Positions 1 to 9,050 are shown, counted from the stretch's first letter. The stretch is 64,000 nucleotides of DNA from Mesorhizobium erdmanii USDA 3471 (GCF_000472705.1 NZ_AXAE01000017.1:62001-126000), one strand, 5' to 3'. Notes: a model not told the origin generated them from the sequence alone. Numbers and translations are program-made.

Positions 1-2520
1 CAGGCCGAAATCGAGCGCCGCTTGCAGCAACTCGACGGCGACATCGCCCGCGAGGAGCGGATGGTGCGTGACAATGCCGATGTTCTCGAACGGCTTCGCA
101 CCGAAGAAGCCGCGTTGAATTCCGAGAACGCCGGTGCGGCGGAACGCGAGGCCACCACCCGTGCGGCGTTCGAACAGGCGGCATCGACGCTTGCGCAAAG
201 CGAAGCCAGGCTTGCCGCGCTGACCGCCGAACGGGCCGAGGCTGCCGCCTCGCGCCATCAGATCGAACGCACGCTGCGTGAAACCGCCGAGCGCCGCGAC
301 CGTTTTGCCCGGCAGCTCGCCGAGGTCGACCGCGAATTGTCGGACATCCTCTCCAAGGTCGCCGGCCTGCCGGATCCGGCCGAAAAGCGTGTTCTGGTCG
401 AACAGGCCATGGCGTTGCTGGAAGAGGCCGAGGGCGCCGTGGCGCAGGCCGAGCAGTCGGTCATCGATGCCCGCGCCACCGAAAGCGCTGCCCGTCCGCC
501 GCTTCAGGATGCCAAAGCCGAACTGGCGGGCATCGAGACGGAAGCCCGCACCCTGGCCAAGATCCTCAACGCCGCCAGCGGCGATCTCTTCCCTTCGGTG
601 CTCGAGCAGATCAGTGTCGAGCGCGGCTTCGAGACGGCGCTGGGGGCCGCCCTTGGCGAAGATCTCGACGTGCCGCTCGACCGCAGCGCCCCGGCGCATT
701 GGGGCGAAAGCCAGATCCAGCCGGGCGACGCGGCGCTGCCGGAGGGCATCAAGAGCCTTGCCAACGTGGTTCGTGCCCCGGCGCAGCTTGCCCGCCGCCT
801 GGCGCAGATCGGCATTGTCGATGCTTCCGACGGCCGCCGGTTGCAGGCGCTGCTTGCGCCGGGCCAGCGTCTGGTCAGCCGCGAAGGCGCGCTGTGGCGC
901 TGGGACGGTCTGATCGCCAGCGCCGATGCGCCGACCGCCGCGGCACAGAGGCTGGCGCAGAAGAACCGGCTTGCCGAACTCGATGCCGAGGCGGTTCAGG
1001 CGACACTTGTCCTGCGCCAGGCCGAGGAGGCGCTGGCACAGGCGGAGCAAGCGCTTCGCCAGGCGAGCGAGGCCGAACGCAGCACGCGCCAGGCCGGACG
1101 CGACGCCCAGCATCGGCTGGACGCCGCCCGCAACGCGCTGGCCGAAGCCGAAAAGGCCGGCGGCGAACTGGCGAGCCGCCGCGCCGCCCTGGATGAAGCA
1201 CGCGCGCGCATCGTCGACAGCCATGAGGAGACCTCGGCGGCTTTCGTCGAGGCCGAAATGCTGCTGCAGGACGCGCCCGATCTCGGCGACCTGCAATTGC
1301 AGCTCGAACAGTCCTCGGCCAATGTCTCGCGCGACCGCGCCACGCTGGCCGACGCGCGGGCCGTCCATGAAGGGCTGCGGCGCGAAGCGGAGGCACGCAT
1401 ACGCCGGCTCGATGCCATTGGCGCCGAACGCAGCAACTGGCTGGTGCGGGCCGAAAACGCCTCGACGCAGATCGCCTCGCTCGGTGAACGCAAGGCCGAG
1501 GCCGAGGCCGAGCGTGAACGGCTGGCCGATGCGCCCGACGAGATCGACGCCAAGCGGCGGGCATTGCTGTCGCAGCTCACCGAGGCCGAGACCTTGCGCA
1601 AGGCGGCCGCCGATCGCCTGCAGGAAGCGGAGAACAAGCAGGCCGAGTTCGACAAATTGGCCACCGGCGCCATCCAGTCGCTAGCCGAGGCGCGCGAGAC
1701 CCGGGTGCGCGCCGAAGAGCGGCTGACGGCGGCCGACGAGCGCCGGCTGGAGGTCGAGGCGCGCATCCAGGAAACGCTGAACACGCCGCCGCATCTGGTC
1801 ATCCGTCACACCGGCCTTGAAGCCGACGATCCGATGCCCGAGATGGCCGAGATTGAACGCCAGCTCGACCGGCTGAAGATCGAGCGCGAACGGCTCGGCG
1901 CCGTCAATCTGCGCGCCGAGGAAGAGCAGAAGGAGCTGTCCGACCGGCTGGAGGCGATCGTCTCCGAGCGCGAGGACATCATCGAGGCGATCCGCAAGCT
2001 GCGGCAGGCGATCCAGAGCTTGAACCGTGAGGGCCGCGAGCGGCTTCTCGCCGCCTTCGATGTCGTCAACAGCCATTTCCAGCGGCTGTTCTCGCATCTG
2101 TTCGGTGGCGGCACGGCGGAATTGCAGCTGATCGAATCGGAGGATCCGCTCGAGGCTGGCCTGGAAATCCTCGCCCGCCCGCCCGGCAAGAAGCCGCAGA
2201 CGATGACGCTGCTCTCGGGCGGCGAGCAGGCATTGACGGCGATGTCACTGATCTTCGCGGTGTTCCTGACCAATCCGGCGCCGATCTGCGTGCTCGACGA
2301 AGTCGACGCGCCGCTCGACGACCACAATGTCGAGCGCTTCTGCAATCTCATGGACGAGATGGCCAAGACGACCGAGACGCGCTTCGTCATCATCACCCAC
2401 AACCCGATCACCATGGCCCGCATGGACCGGCTGTTCGGCGTGACCATGGCCGAGCAGGGTGTTAGCCAGCTCGTCTCGGTCGATCTGCAGGCGGCAGAGG
2501 CGATGCGCGAGGCGAGCTGA
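1..2520 (+). CDS. smc: Chromosome segregation protein SMC, 5'-truncated by window edge
   Basis: The ATPase of the SMC-ScpAB condensin, which organises and segregates the chromosome. The reading frame is open from base 1, so the gene starts before the window; 839 residues are visible of a family length near 1150. Long Ala/Glu/Arg-rich coiled coils flank a hinge at about residues 190-305 of the fragment. The C-terminal head carries the ABC signature LSGGEQALTA and the Walker B stretch ICVLDEVDAPLDD followed by an ITHN switch. Walker A should lie in the missing N-terminal part. The hinge followed by a second coil and a C-terminal ABC head separates it from RecN and RecF. The next gene is a tRNA on the opposite strand, so smc is probably the last gene of its unit. 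Confidence 0.95.
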   Translation, partial: QAEIERRLQQLDGDIAREERMVRDNADVLERLRTEEAALNSENAGAAEREATTRAAFEQAASTLAQSEARLAALTAERAEAAASRHQIERTLRETAERRDRFARQLAEVDRELSDILSKVAGLPDPAEKRVLVEQAMALLEEAEGAVAQAEQSVIDARATESAARPPLQDAKAELAGIETEARTLAKILNAASGDLFPSVLEQISVERGFETALGAALGEDLDVPLDRSAPAHWGESQIQPGDAALPEGIKSLANVVRAPAQLARRLAQIGIVDASDGRRLQALLAPGQRLVSREGALWRWDGLIASADAPTAAAQRLAQKNRLAELDAEAVQATLVLRQAEEALAQAEQALRQASEAERSTRQAGRDAQHRLDAARNALAEAEKAGGELASRRAALDEARARIVDSHEETSAAFVEAEMLLQDAPDLGDLQLQLEQSSANVSRDRATLADARAVHEGLRREAEARIRRLDAIGAERSNWLVRAENASTQIASLGERKAEAEAERERLADAPDEIDAKRRALLSQLTEAETLRKAAADRLQEAENKQAEFDKLATGAIQSLAEARETRVRAEERLTAADERRLEVEARIQETLNTPPHLVIRHTGLEADDPMPEMAEIERQLDRLKIERERLGAVNLRAEEEQKELSDRLEAIVSEREDIIEAIRKLRQAIQSLNREGRERLLAAFDVVNSHFQRLFSHLFGGGTAELQLIESEDPLEAGLEILARPPGKKPQTMTLLSGGEQALTAMSLIFAVFLTNPAPICVLDEVDAPLDDHNVERFCNLMDEMAKTTETRFVIITHNPITMARMDRLFGVTMAEQGVSQLVSVDLQAAEAMREAS

Positions 2521-2583
2521 AGCGACCGGGCCGGTCCACTCCAATAAGCGATGCCTTCGCGGCACGATCCAGTAGGAAGATAT

Positions 2584-2658
2584 TGGCTGGGGCGCCAGGA
2601 TTCGAACCTGGGAATGTCGGTACCAAAAACCGATGCCTTACCACTTGGCGACGCCCCA
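2584..2658 (-). tRNA. tRNA-Gln (UUG anticodon)
   Basis: Read on the minus strand, a 7-bp acceptor stem (TGGGGCG/CGCCCCA), a T arm with GGTTCGAATCC and an anticodon stem TCGGT/ACCGA closing the loop TTTTGGT can be seen. The anticodon is TTG, which reads Gln CAA. The CCA end is encoded (2584-2586). The gene points toward the end of smc. It decodes glutamine codons; a UUG anticodon may also read CAG by wobble. Confidence 0.96.
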
Positions 2659-2665
2659 ATAGCCA

Positions 2666-2709
2666 TTAGAGCGACGTGCGTCCACTTGGACGCAAAAAGT
2701 ACGCTCTAA
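2666..2709. repeat. Nested intergenic palindrome
   Basis: Two perfect stems are nested. The outer one is TTAGAGCG (2666-2673) with CGCTCTAA (2702-2709). The inner one is TGCGTCC (2677-2683) with GGACGCA (2688-2694) around an ACTT loop. It lies just upstream of tRNA-Gln on the minus strand. It resembles a short intergenic repeat that I associate with Mesorhizobium genomes, but only one copy is visible here. A role as terminator is unlikely because no T-run follows on either strand. Confidence 0.6.
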
Positions 2710-2723
2710 CACTAACAATCTTT

Positions 2724-2762
2724 GCACTGGCCCGAAAATCGATCTCGATTTCGGGCCGGTGC
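2724..2762. other. Long hairpin between tRNA-Gln and the VOC gene
   Basis: Arms 2724-2742 and 2745-2762 pair almost perfectly (core GGCCCGAAA with TTTCGGGCC) around a 2-base loop, with one wobble and one bulge. It lies downstream of the minus-strand VOC gene. No T-run follows on either strand, so it is a stable RNA or DNA hairpin of unknown role. The rest of 2763-2884 shows nothing recognisable. Confidence 0.5.
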
Positions 2763-2884
2763 GATCGAGTCGCTTGTGCGGCGCGTTCTTAGCAGAGCAG
2801 CCGAAAAGCACAATGCTTATGAGCGACGACAAGAACGCCCAAATCGGGCAATCCACAGATGCCGCCAGACCCGACCGGGGCGGG

Positions 2885-3229
2885 CTATTCACCCCAGACG
2901 GCCAACTCATTGCCGGCCGGATCGGTGAAGTGGAAGCGCCGGCCGCCGGGGAACAGGAAGATTGGCTTGACAATCGTGCCGCCGCTCGTCTCGACCGCTG
3001 CTAGCGTTTCTTCCAGATCCTGGGAATAGAGCACCGGCAGCGGCTTGGCCGGTGCTTCCGCGGCATCGGCCTGAAAACCGCCGTCCAGGCCTTCGGCAAA
3101 GGCCGAATAGGTCGGCCCGTAATCGGTGAACGACCAGGCAAAGGCGGCACTGTAGAAAGCTTTCAACCGGTCCAGCGTGCCGCCGGTGGCGGGCATTTCC
3201 AGATAGTCGAGTTTTCCAGTCAGTTTCAT
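2885..3229 (-). CDS. VOC (glyoxalase/bleomycin-resistance) family protein
   Basis: A 114-residue single-domain vicinal-oxygen-chelate protein. The N-terminal LDYLEMPATG strand, the helix DRLKAFYSAAFAW, the central strand PVLYSQDLEETLAAVE and the terminal FHFTDPAGNELAVWGE follow the usual VOC pattern, in which a metal-binding His and Glu lie on paired strands. The substrate cannot be told; members include glyoxalases, dioxygenases and antibiotic-binding proteins. ATG at 3229 has AGGTG just upstream. The promoter region carries a LexA-like box (separate entry), so DNA-damage control is possible. It is divergent from ppdK. Confidence 0.85.
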   Translation of the reverse strand: MKLTGKLDYLEMPATGGTLDRLKAFYSAAFAWSFTDYGPTYSAFAEGLDGGFQADAAEAPAKPLPVLYSQDLEETLAAVETSGGTIVKPIFLFPGGRRFHFTDPAGNELAVWGE

Positions 3230-3242
3230 GGGACACCTATTT

Positions 3243-3282
3243 GTTCTGCTTATGTTCTATTCGCTGAGCCGTGACGTGGCAA
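3243..3282 (-). promoter_or_regulatory. Putative promoter with LexA-like box upstream of the VOC gene
   Basis: On the minus strand TTGCCA (3277-3282) and TAGAAC (3254-3259) are separated by 17 bp, a good -35/-10 pair. The -10 overlaps GAAC-N7-GAAC (3243-3257), the alphaproteobacterial LexA operator form. The VOC start codon is 14 bp further on. The placement would block RNA polymerase if LexA binds. By chance alone about two such boxes are expected in 64 kb on both strands, so the position, not the motif, is the main support. Confidence 0.5.
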
Positions 3283-3454
3283 GTCTTTTTGCCGCATGTC
3301 CGGGCAGGCCTTTTTCTTAATCGATTGTAGCGGCAGCACGGCTTTGCCGGCGCTTGCCTTTCGCACTGCAGCATCTTATCGCTCCAAAGTCGAACACGGG
3401 CGGAGCTTTCCATTTCGCCAATCTTTCCAATCTCCTGCAACCGGAGAGCAAAGC

Positions 3455-6133
3455 ATGACCAAATGGGTTTTCACCTTTGGCGATGGTGCGGCGGAAGGCC
3501 GTGCCGGCGACAAGAATCTGCTGGGCGGCAAGGGCGCCAATCTCGCCGAGATGTGCAGCCTGGGCCTGCCGGTGCCGCCGGGCTTCACCATCACCACCGA
3601 GGTCTGCAACGCTTATTACGCCAACGGCCGCGCCTATCCGGCGGGGCTCGAAGCCGATGTCGCCGTGGCGCTCGACCATATCGGCCGAATCACGGGCCGC
3701 CGCTTCGGCGATCCGTCGAAATTGCTTCTGGTGTCGGTGCGCTCCGGCGCCCGCGCCTCGATGCCAGGGATGATGGACACAGTGCTCAATCTTGGCCTCA
3801 ACGACGAGACGGTGGAGGCGCTGGCCGCTGATTCCGGCGATCCGCGCTTTGCCTATGACAGCTACCGCCGTTTCATCCAGATGTATTCGGACGTCGTCAT
3901 GGGCCTCGACCACGAGGTGTTCGAGGAGATCCTGGAGGACCAGAAGGCTAGCCTCGGCCATGAACTCGACACCGAACTGACCGCCATGGAATGGCAAGGC
4001 GTGATCGCGCTCTACAAGGCCAAGGTCGAGGAGGAGCTCGGCAGGCCGTTCCCGCAGGATCCGCAAGAGCAGCTTTGGGGTGCCATCGGCGCCGTGTTCT
4101 CGAGCTGGATGAACAATCGCGCCATCACTTATCGGCGCCTGCACGATATCCCCGAAAGCTGGGGCACGGCGGTCAACGTCCAGGCCATGGTGTTCGGCAA
4201 TATGGGCGAGACCTCGGCCACCGGCGTCGCCTTCACCCGCAACCCGTCGACAGGCGAAAAGCAGCTCTATGGCGAGTTCCTGGTCAACGCGCAGGGCGAG
4301 GATGTCGTGGCCGGCATCCGCACGCCGCAGAACATCACAGAGGCCGCCCGCATCGCCGCCGGCTCCGACAAGCCGTCGCTGCAGAAGCTGATGCCCGACG
4401 CCTTCCAGTCTTTCGTCACCATCTCCGACAGCCTCGAAAAGCACTACCGCGACATGCAGGACCTCGAATTCACCATCGAGCGCGGCAAATTGTGGATGCT
4501 GCAGACCCGCTCCGGCAAGCGCACCGCCAAGGCGGCGCTGAAGATTGCCGTCGAGATGGCCAGGGACGGCTTGATCACGAAGGAGGAAGCCGTCGCCCGC
4601 ATCGACCCCGCCTCGCTCGACCAGTTGCTGCACCCGACAATCGACCCGAAAGCGGCGCGCGACGTCATCGGCGTCGGCCTGCCGGCGTCGCCGGGCGCCG
4701 CCACCGGCGAGATCGTGTTTTCCTCCGGCGATGCCGAGGATATCAAGGCGCAAGGCCGCAAGGCGATCCTGGTGCGCATCGAAACCAGCCCCGAAGACAT
4801 CCACGGCATGCATGCGGCCGAAGGCATCCTGACGACGCGCGGCGGCATGACCAGCCACGCCGCCGTGGTCGCGCGCGGCATGGGCAAGCCTTGCGTTTCG
4901 GGCGCCGGCTCGCTGCGCGTCGACTACAAGGCCGGCACGCTGCTCTCGATGGGGCAGACCTTCCGCAAGGGTGACATCATCACCATCGATGGCGGCAACG
5001 GCCAGGTGCTGAAGGGCGCCGTGGCGATGCTGCAGCCCGAACTGTCGGGCGACTTCGCCGCCATCATGGAATGGGCCGACGCGGTGCGGCGCATGAAGGT
5101 GCGCACCAATGCCGAAACGCCGCTCGACGCTCGCATGGCGCGCTCCTTCGGCGCCGAAGGCATCGGGCTTTGCCGCACCGAGCACATGTTCTTCGACGGC
5201 GCCCGCATCGTCGCCATGCGCGAGATGATCCTCGCCGACACCGAGAAGGACCGGCGCGCCGCTCTTGCCAAGCTTCTGCCCATGCAGCGCTCGGATTTCC
5301 TGGAACTGTTCGAGATCATGGCCGGCCTGCCGGTGACGATCCGGCTGCTCGATCCGCCACTGCATGAATTCCTGCCCAAGACCGAGGCCGAAATCGCCGA
5401 GGTAGCGGCGGTCATGAACGTGTCGCCTGACAAGCTCCGGCAGCGCACCGAGGCACTGCACGAATTCAACCCGATGCTCGGCCATCGCGGTTGCCGGCTG
5501 GCCGTCTCCTATCCCGAGATCGCCGAGATGCAGGCGCGCGCCATTTTCGAGGCCGCGGTCGAAGCCGGCAAGAAAGCCGGCGCGTTGGTGGTGCCCGAGA
5601 TCATGGTGCCGCTGGTCGGCCTGGTGAAGGAGCTTGATTACGTCAAGGCGCGCATCGATGCGGTCGCCAAGAGTGTCATGGACGAGAGCGGCGTCAAGAT
5701 CGATTATCTGACCGGAACCATGATCGAGCTGCCACGAGCGGCGATACGCGCCCATGTCATCGCCGCTACTGCCGAGTTCTTCTCCTTCGGCACCAACGAT
5801 CTCACCCAGACCACTTTCGGCATCTCGCGCGACGATGCGGCCTCGTTCCTGGAGACCTACCGCCAGAAGGGCATCATCGAGCAGGATCCATTCGTCTCGC
5901 TCGACATTGAGGGCGTTGGCGAACTGGTGCGCATGGCCGCGCAAAAGGGCAGGGCGACCCGGCCCGACATCAAGCTCGGCATCTGCGGCGAACATGGTGG
6001 CGATCCCGCGTCGATCCGTTTCTGCGAGGAGGTCGGGCTAGACTATGTGTCGTGTTCGCCGTATCGCGTGCCGATCGCCAGGCTGGCTGCGGCGCAGGCA
6101 GCGGTACAGGCGGCGAAGGCCGGCAAGGGATAG
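3455..6133 (+). CDS. ppdK: Pyruvate, phosphate dikinase
   Basis: Interconverts pyruvate, ATP and phosphate with PEP, AMP and PPi in the cytosol, linking glycolysis and gluconeogenesis. The protein is 892 residues, the usual PPDK length. The N-terminal nucleotide-binding domain has LLGGKGANLAEM. The central domain contains the phosphorylated-His motif GGMTSHAAVVARGMGKPC. The C-terminal PEP/pyruvate barrel has FGAEGIGLCRTEHMF and SFGTNDLTQTTFG. The frame is open further upstream, but ATG at 3455 is chosen because CCGGAGAG lies about 10 bp before it and MTKWVFTFGDGAAEG matches the family start. It is divergent from the VOC gene over a 225-bp gap. Confidence 0.97.
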   Translation: MTKWVFTFGDGAAEGRAGDKNLLGGKGANLAEMCSLGLPVPPGFTITTEVCNAYYANGRAYPAGLEADVAVALDHIGRITGRRFGDPSKLLLVSVRSGARASMPGMMDTVLNLGLNDETVEALAADSGDPRFAYDSYRRFIQMYSDVVMGLDHEVFEEILEDQKASLGHELDTELTAMEWQGVIALYKAKVEEELGRPFPQDPQEQLWGAIGAVFSSWMNNRAITYRRLHDIPESWGTAVNVQAMVFGNMGETSATGVAFTRNPSTGEKQLYGEFLVNAQGEDVVAGIRTPQNITEAARIAAGSDKPSLQKLMPDAFQSFVTISDSLEKHYRDMQDLEFTIERGKLWMLQTRSGKRTAKAALKIAVEMARDGLITKEEAVARIDPASLDQLLHPTIDPKAARDVIGVGLPASPGAATGEIVFSSGDAEDIKAQGRKAILVRIETSPEDIHGMHAAEGILTTRGGMTSHAAVVARGMGKPCVSGAGSLRVDYKAGTLLSMGQTFRKGDIITIDGGNGQVLKGAVAMLQPELSGDFAAIMEWADAVRRMKVRTNAETPLDARMARSFGAEGIGLCRTEHMFFDGARIVAMREMILADTEKDRRAALAKLLPMQRSDFLELFEIMAGLPVTIRLLDPPLHEFLPKTEAEIAEVAAVMNVSPDKLRQRTEALHEFNPMLGHRGCRLAVSYPEIAEMQARAIFEAAVEAGKKAGALVVPEIMVPLVGLVKELDYVKARIDAVAKSVMDESGVKIDYLTGTMIELPRAAIRAHVIAATAEFFSFGTNDLTQTTFGISRDDAASFLETYRQKGIIEQDPFVSLDIEGVGELVRMAAQKGRATRPDIKLGICGEHGGDPASIRFCEEVGLDYVSCSPYRVPIARLAAAQAAVQAAKAGKG

Positions 6134-6255
6134 GACGCAATGCATGTCGCCCGAAGTGAGTTCGATCCATTGAGTTCGATTCTGGGTCAACGGCGTGCAT
6201 GCAAACAAGGACCTGAAGCGCGTGCATGAACCGGTTTCAATGCGACGCGTTTTAG
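6134..6255. repeat. RIME-like intergenic repeat downstream of ppdK
   Basis: About 120 bp starting right after the ppdK stop. It contains a strong inverted repeat, GCGCGTGCATGAA (6218-6230) with TTCAATGCGACGCG (6236-6249), and GACGCAATGCATGTCGCCC at its left end. The pattern matches my memory of a repeat family common after Mesorhizobium genes. It could act as a 3' hairpin stabilising the ppdK transcript. The remaining stretch to 6378 shows nothing else. Confidence 0.55.
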
Positions 6256-6378
6256 CCTGCGCGAAAGCTTACGGTTTCGTATGTAAACTCACGCGAACGT
6301 GCTGAAGGCACTGCGTAATCTCGACATTGTTCCTGACCAATTTGCTGAAGTCCCGCCAACTGTCCCCGGAAGCACAAG

Positions 6379-7479
6379 TTGCAGATCTCTCCCGCGCCGT
6401 TCCATTCGATCCTGGTCATTCAAACGAAGTTCATAGGCGATATCGTTCTTGCGTCGACGCTCGCCAGGAACCTGCAACTCGAATTCCCCGGCGCCAGGAT
6501 CGTGTTTCTTTGCGAGGCTCGTTTCGAGAGTTTTGTACTGGCGCATGGCATCGCTTCCGAAGTGGTTGCGTTCAGGCGGTCCCGCATCCGCGGCACCCCG
6601 CTGCAGCGTGGAAAAGAACTCTATGCAATGGTGCGAGCCCTGCGCCGCTTCCGCTTCGATTTGACGATCGACCTGACCGATTCAAAGACCTCGCGCTTCG
6701 TCAGCGGGCTCGTCAACGCGAAGACACGCGTCGGTTACAATCCTCCCGAGAGGCCACTGAAGCGGCTGGAGCGGCAGCCCGCCAATGTCTTTGCCAAACC
6801 GCTGGGATTTGGCGGCCAGCATTTCATCTATCGCTATCTGTCGCCCCTTGAAGCGCTCGGCATCGATCTGCGCGTGACGATGCCCGGCATCCAGCCGCTG
6901 CCATCAGAGACGATGAAAGCCCTGGCGCTTCTGGCCAAGCATCATCTCACGCCAAACCGGTTCGTCGCCGTGCATGCGGGCGCGAGTTTCGAGGGCCGGC
7001 AGTGGCAGCCGGAACGGTTTGCCGAGGCGATTGACGAGATTGCAGCCGACACTGGACTGGCCGTTGCGCTGGTGGGCGGGCCGGACGAACGCGAGACCGC
7101 CGCGCGCATCATCGCCAGCACGGCGGCGCCAGTTGTCGATCTTGTCGGCACAATGTCGCTCGAGACCCTGCTGGCCGCCCTTGAACAGGCGCGGCTGTTT
7201 CTCGGCAATGAGAGCGGCCCGATGCATATGGCCGCCGCCGCGGGCACGCCGGTCGTCGGGCTTTTCGGCCTGACGCATCCGGCGCGCTGGGGGCCGGTCG
7301 GCGTGCCCAGCATCGCGCTTCGGCCGTCAATGCCGTGCGACTGCGTCGCCAAGGGCCTGTGCCGCCCAACCGATCCCAGCAAGGCCTGCTGCGTCTGGCG
7401 CCTGGAGGTGAAGCCAGTCGTTGAAGCCGCGCGCGAACTCCTCGCGCGCACCGAGATGAAGCCGGAGCGCGCCGTCTGA
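6379..7479 (+). CDS. Glycosyltransferase family 9 (heptosyltransferase-like)
   Basis: A 366-residue GT-B enzyme of the ADP-heptose:LPS heptosyltransferase type. The N-terminal half has ILVIQTKFIGDIVLASTLA and the Rossmann-like FDLTIDLTDSK. The C-terminal donor half has FVAVHAGASFEGRQW, ALVGGPDERE and the family signature NESGPMHMAAAAGTPVVGLFG. It probably adds a heptose or related sugar to LPS core at the cytoplasmic face. The start is TTG at 6379, the only plausible one upstream of the first conserved strand. It is separated from the large polysaccharide locus by about 12 kb. Donor and acceptor are unknown. Confidence 0.9.
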   Translation: MQISPAPFHSILVIQTKFIGDIVLASTLARNLQLEFPGARIVFLCEARFESFVLAHGIASEVVAFRRSRIRGTPLQRGKELYAMVRALRRFRFDLTIDLTDSKTSRFVSGLVNAKTRVGYNPPERPLKRLERQPANVFAKPLGFGGQHFIYRYLSPLEALGIDLRVTMPGIQPLPSETMKALALLAKHHLTPNRFVAVHAGASFEGRQWQPERFAEAIDEIAADTGLAVALVGGPDERETAARIIASTAAPVVDLVGTMSLETLLAALEQARLFLGNESGPMHMAAAAGTPVVGLFGLTHPARWGPVGVPSIALRPSMPCDCVAKGLCRPTDPSKACCVWRLEVKPVVEAARELLARTEMKPERAV

Positions 7480-7641
7480 ACGGCAATCGAGGCCGAATGG
7501 TGCATTCACCAGGCGGGCGGTCAAATTGCCGCGCCAGGCACTTTTCTGCTATCCACCAACCCGATTTCCGCCTTCATGCGGGTCTTGGGATACCGGCTTG
7601 AAATCGCCGGTCACGAATTCGCCCTGTCAGGAATTGGTTTG

Positions 7642-8382
7642 ATGCGTCTGCTGCAAAGACATCTCTGCATGATCGCCATGTCGCTGGTGGCGATATCCAG
7701 TGCCCAGGCCGCGCCGCTGGTCGAACCCACGCTGCACATCAAGCCCGCGGCAAGCGGGGCCGGCCACGTTGCGCTCACGCTCGATGCCTGCGGCGGACAG
7801 ACCGACACACGCATTCTCTCGGCGCTGGTGGAAAACAAGATCCCTGCCACCATTTTCGTTACCGGTATCTGGCTGAAGCGCAATGCCGCGGCCGTCGAGA
7901 TCATGCGGGCGCATCCCGATCTTTTCGAACTGGAGAATCACGGCGGACGCCATGTTCCGGCGGTCGACACGCCGCGCAAGATCTATGGCATACGCAGCGC
8001 CGGCAGTCCGGAGGCAGTGCAGGCTGAGGTCGAGTCGGGGGCCGCGGCGCTAGCCAGGACCGGCGGGCCGGCACCGAAATGGTTCCGAGGCGCTACCGCC
8101 GAGTACAGTCCCTCGGCAATCGCGATGATCCGCAAGCTCGGCTTCAAGGTTGCCGGCTTCTCGATCAATGGCGATGGCGGCTCGCTGCTCGGCGCCAGGG
8201 AAACCGCCAGGCGCATCTCCGCCGCCAAGGACGGTGACGTTATCATCTCACACATCAACCAGCCGACGCATGCCGCCGGCGAGGGCGTGGTGCAGGGCCT
8301 GTTGGCGCTGAAGGAAAAAGGCATGACCTTCGTGCGCCTCGACGACGCCGACGGCTTCGGCAACAACGGCACCACCGATTGA
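7642..8382 (+). CDS. Exported polysaccharide deacetylase (NodB-fold)
   Basis: A 246-residue protein with a signal peptide (MRLLQRHLCMIAMSLVAISS, probable cut after AQA). The NodB-homology motifs are LTLDACGG (catalytic and metal Asp), ENHGGRHVP (metal His pair), WFRGATAEYSP and DVIISHINQPTH. It likely removes N- or O-acetyl groups from a periplasmic or cell-wall glycan. The open frame begins at 7576, but ATG at 7642 has AGGAATT upstream and begins the signal peptide. It follows the GT9 gene in the same direction after 162 bp. The substrate is not evident. Confidence 0.88.
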   Translation: MRLLQRHLCMIAMSLVAISSAQAAPLVEPTLHIKPAASGAGHVALTLDACGGQTDTRILSALVENKIPATIFVTGIWLKRNAAAVEIMRAHPDLFELENHGGRHVPAVDTPRKIYGIRSAGSPEAVQAEVESGAAALARTGGPAPKWFRGATAEYSPSAIAMIRKLGFKVAGFSINGDGGSLLGARETARRISAAKDGDVIISHINQPTHAAGEGVVQGLLALKEKGMTFVRLDDADGFGNNGTTD

Positions 8383-8407
8383 GGGTGGCGCCGTCTAGCT
8401 GAAGCGT

Positions 8408-8796
8408 TCAGCCCGGCGTGGCTTCGATCGTCACCTTGCTGGCGTAGAACGCGCCGTGGTCGCGGATTTCGGTCATTTCGTCGAAAGGCCGCTCGTAAGC
8501 CACATTGCATTCTGGCCGGCTTCGCCGGCCGCCGGCACGCTCCAATAGCTGGCGTCGCCCTTGTAGGGGCAATGGGTCGAGTGCTGCGTGCTGCTCAGCT
8601 TTGTGAAGTCGATGTCGGCGAACGGAATATAGAAAGCGGCGGCATAGGGAGCCTCCGTCAGCACCTTGGCCTTGGTGGATGACGCGATGACCGCATCGCC
8701 GGCGCGCACGGTGACGGTGCCGACATAGGGCTCGATGGTGATGATCTTGTCGGGATTGCGCTGGAAGCCGGGGGCCGGGTTGGCGATCTTGTCCAT
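8408..8796 (-). pseudogene. DUF427 family gene broken by a frameshift
   Basis: ATG at 8796 with AAAGGAGAAC upstream opens a protein starting MDKIANPAPGF that follows the DUF427 pattern (HCPYKGDASYWSVP). Near 8499-8503 the frame is lost: the first frame reads QNAMW then LTSGLSTK and stops, while the expected continuation AYERPFDEMTEIRDHGAFYASKV is found in another frame and ends at 8408. A single missing base in the AAGCCACAT stretch would explain this. It is either a young pseudogene or a base-call error. The function of the family is not well defined. Confidence 0.75.
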
Positions 8797-8900
8797 GCTG
8801 GTTCTCCTTTGCCTGGCCTCTAAAGTGTGGCGGGCATGGCTGTTCCGCAAGGTCCATGCGCATCACGAAAACAGGCGCCAATCGCCGTGGCATGGCGCCA

Positions 8901-8971
8901 GCGCAATTCCAGGAAAAGTTTGAGCGGTCTTCCTGGGAGAAGCGCACAGCACTTCCCCCTTGGGAATTGCG
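8901..8971. repeat. Palindromic repeat, copy 1 of the CAATTCCAGGAAAAG family
   Basis: It starts with GCGCAATTCCAGGAAAAG and closes with the complementary arm GGAATTGCG (8963-8971). The same core occurs at 62041-62055 and, reversed and incomplete, near 40193-40215. It lies between the DUF427 pseudogene and the small gene at 9051, so it is extragenic. Mobility cannot be judged from this window. Confidence 0.6.
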
Positions 8972-9050
8972 TGAAAACAAAGAGTTAGAACGGATCGCCG
9001 TTCCGTGAAACGGTGAAATGTTCCAAGCGCTTTCGCGTGTCAGCCCAGGC

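Noticed and set aside
2724..2762. Hairpin considered as an intrinsic terminator for the VOC gene
   Set aside because: No T-run follows on either strand.
3317..5995. An 892-residue open frame opposite ppdK
   Set aside because: It is a mirror of high-GC codon structure: composition is unusual (rich in His, Arg and Gly), no family motif appears and ppdK is certain on the other strand.
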